Shown here: positions 6,928 to 7,099 of the stretch, piece by piece
Layout: each line of letters begins with the position of its first letter
How positions within the stretch are numbered: position 1 is the stretch's first letter
Assembly (NCBI GenBank): GCA_047605205.1
Contig: JASGGE010000166.1
Coordinates: 1 to 7,099 of the forward strand
Source of the DNA: Siphonobacter sp047605205
GTDB lineage: Bacteria > Bacteroidota > Bacteroidia > Cytophagales > Spirosomataceae
Reading direction: 5' to 3'
Length of the DNA: 7,099 nucleotides
The notes under the pieces: model-generated
What the model was told of the DNA's origin: nothing
The model's database searches: none
Seen by the model: only the letters and a program-made list of their open reading frames with translations
Translations under genes and position numbers: made by a program

Positions 6928-6975
6928 AGAATAATGGGAGAAAATTTTAATAAAAATCATTTTTCTTTTAATAAA

Positions 6976-6995
6976 CCCTTGCCAAGGGGCTTTTT
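6976..6995 (+). terminator. Weak intrinsic terminator candidate upstream of tRNA-Asp
   Basis: CCCTT (6976-6980) pairs with AAGGG (6984-6988) around a 3-base GCC loop, followed by GC and five Ts (6991-6995). The stem is only 5 bp, so termination would be inefficient. It could end the transcript from the oxidoreductase. It overlaps the -33 element of the tRNA promoter, so the inverted repeat may be incidental. Confidence 0.3.
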
Positions 6996-7010
6996 AAACG
7001 CCTATATTTG
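6978..7010 (+). promoter_or_regulatory. Bacteroidota-type promoter for tRNA-Asp
   Basis: TATATTTG at 7003-7010 exactly fits the TAnnTTTG -7 element used by the Bacteroidota primary sigma factor. CTTG at 6978-6981 fits the -33 TTG element with a 21-base spacer, inside the known range. The AT-rich tract just upstream (6941-6975) could act as an UP-like element. Transcription would start at about 7015-7018, giving a leader of about 33 bases before the tRNA, to be removed by RNase P. This is the strongest promoter-like sequence I noticed in the window. Confidence 0.75.
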
Positions 7011-7049
7011 CAACCCAGTTCGACGCATTAAGCGGCAGAATTGGAAAGT

Positions 7050-7099
7050 GGTCCGGTAGTTCAGTTGGTTAGAATACCTGCCTGTCACGCAGGGGGTCG
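7050..7099 (+). tRNA. tRNA-Asp (GUC), 3' part beyond window end
   Basis: The acceptor 5' strand GGTCCGG (7050-7056) is followed by TA. The D arm is GTTC (7059-7062) with GAAT (7072-7075), enclosing AGTTGGTTA. The anticodon stem CCTGC (7077-7081) pairs with GCAGG (7089-7093) around the loop CTGTCAC, and the anticodon GTC (7084-7086) reads aspartate codons. The sequence stops at the start of the T arm, so about 25 bases, including the T loop and acceptor 3' strand, lie outside. All visible stems pair, apart from one allowed G-T. Confidence 0.95.

Larger units (their letters stand above)
6918..7049 (+). other. AT-rich intergenic region between oxidoreductase and tRNA-Asp
   Basis: This is the only sizeable non-coding stretch. 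It contains a G-poor segment with two copies of TTTTAATAAA (6945-6954 and 6966-6975), then a short GC-rich hairpin candidate, the tRNA promoter, and a leader of about 33 bases before the tRNA. No open reading frame of note is present. Confidence 0.6.

Noticed and set aside
6945..6975. Two copies of TTTTAATAAA as a possible regulatory or attachment repeat
   Set aside because: There are only two short copies in very AT-rich sequence, which is likely by chance. A tRNA-associated attachment site would be expected at the tRNA 3' end, outside the window.
1..7099. CRISPR array, insertion sequence, toxin-antitoxin or wider defence island
   Set aside because: I saw no repeat-spacer pattern, transposase motif, terminal inverted repeats or further defence genes. 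The only defence module visible is the R-M pair.

Overview
This window looks like a chromosomal segment of a Bacteroidota bacterium, probably a Cytophagales-type environmental genome. The clues are a TTG-N21-TATATTTG promoter of the Bacteroidota sigma type upstream of a tRNA-Asp, short leaders that are mostly A-rich and weak in Shine-Dalgarno, and a phosphoserine phosphatase fused to phosphoglycerate dehydrogenase. The phylum is fairly secure; anything narrower is inference. All six protein genes and the tRNA lie on the + strand, and coding density is very high.

Layout. (1) 12-1007: alpha/beta hydrolase of the YheT-like family. (2) 1011-2015 and 2012-2821: a compact type II restriction-modification (R-M) pair. 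It is a C5-cytosine methyltransferase closely resembling M.HhaI, followed with an ATGA overlap by an endonuclease resembling R.HinP1I; both relatives act on GCGC. (3) 2846-4750: a 634-residue SerB-SerA fusion with a C-terminal ACT domain. (4) 4754-4781: a perfect 12-bp hairpin. (5) 4792-5898: a class V, SerC-like aminotransferase. (6) 5928-6917: a Gfo/Idh/MocA oxidoreductase of the dihydrodiol-dehydrogenase-like branch. (7) 6918-7049: an AT-rich spacer with weak hairpins and a clear promoter. (8) 7050 to the window end: the 5' part of tRNA-Asp(GUC).

How it works together. The fusion gene and the aminotransferase together encode all three steps from 3-phosphoglycerate to L-serine: SerA dehydrogenase, SerC transaminase, SerB phosphatase. 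The ACT residues that bind the feedback inhibitor serine in E. coli SerA are kept. The R-M pair sits between housekeeping genes and is richer in A+T than they are (hand counts about 40% and 37% GC, against about 49% in sampled lines of the serA gene), which suggests acquisition.

The most striking result is independent of annotation. I find no GCGC anywhere in the 7,099 bases, although GCG occurs about 60 times, CGC about 45 times and CGCG 8 times. This absence of exactly the site predicted for the R-M pair supports both the specificity call and long exposure of this genome to GCGC methylation or cleavage. I see no CRISPR array, insertion sequence or wholly new system. The novelty lies in the endonuclease's altered active site and insertion, the site avoidance, and the serine-pathway gene arrangement.
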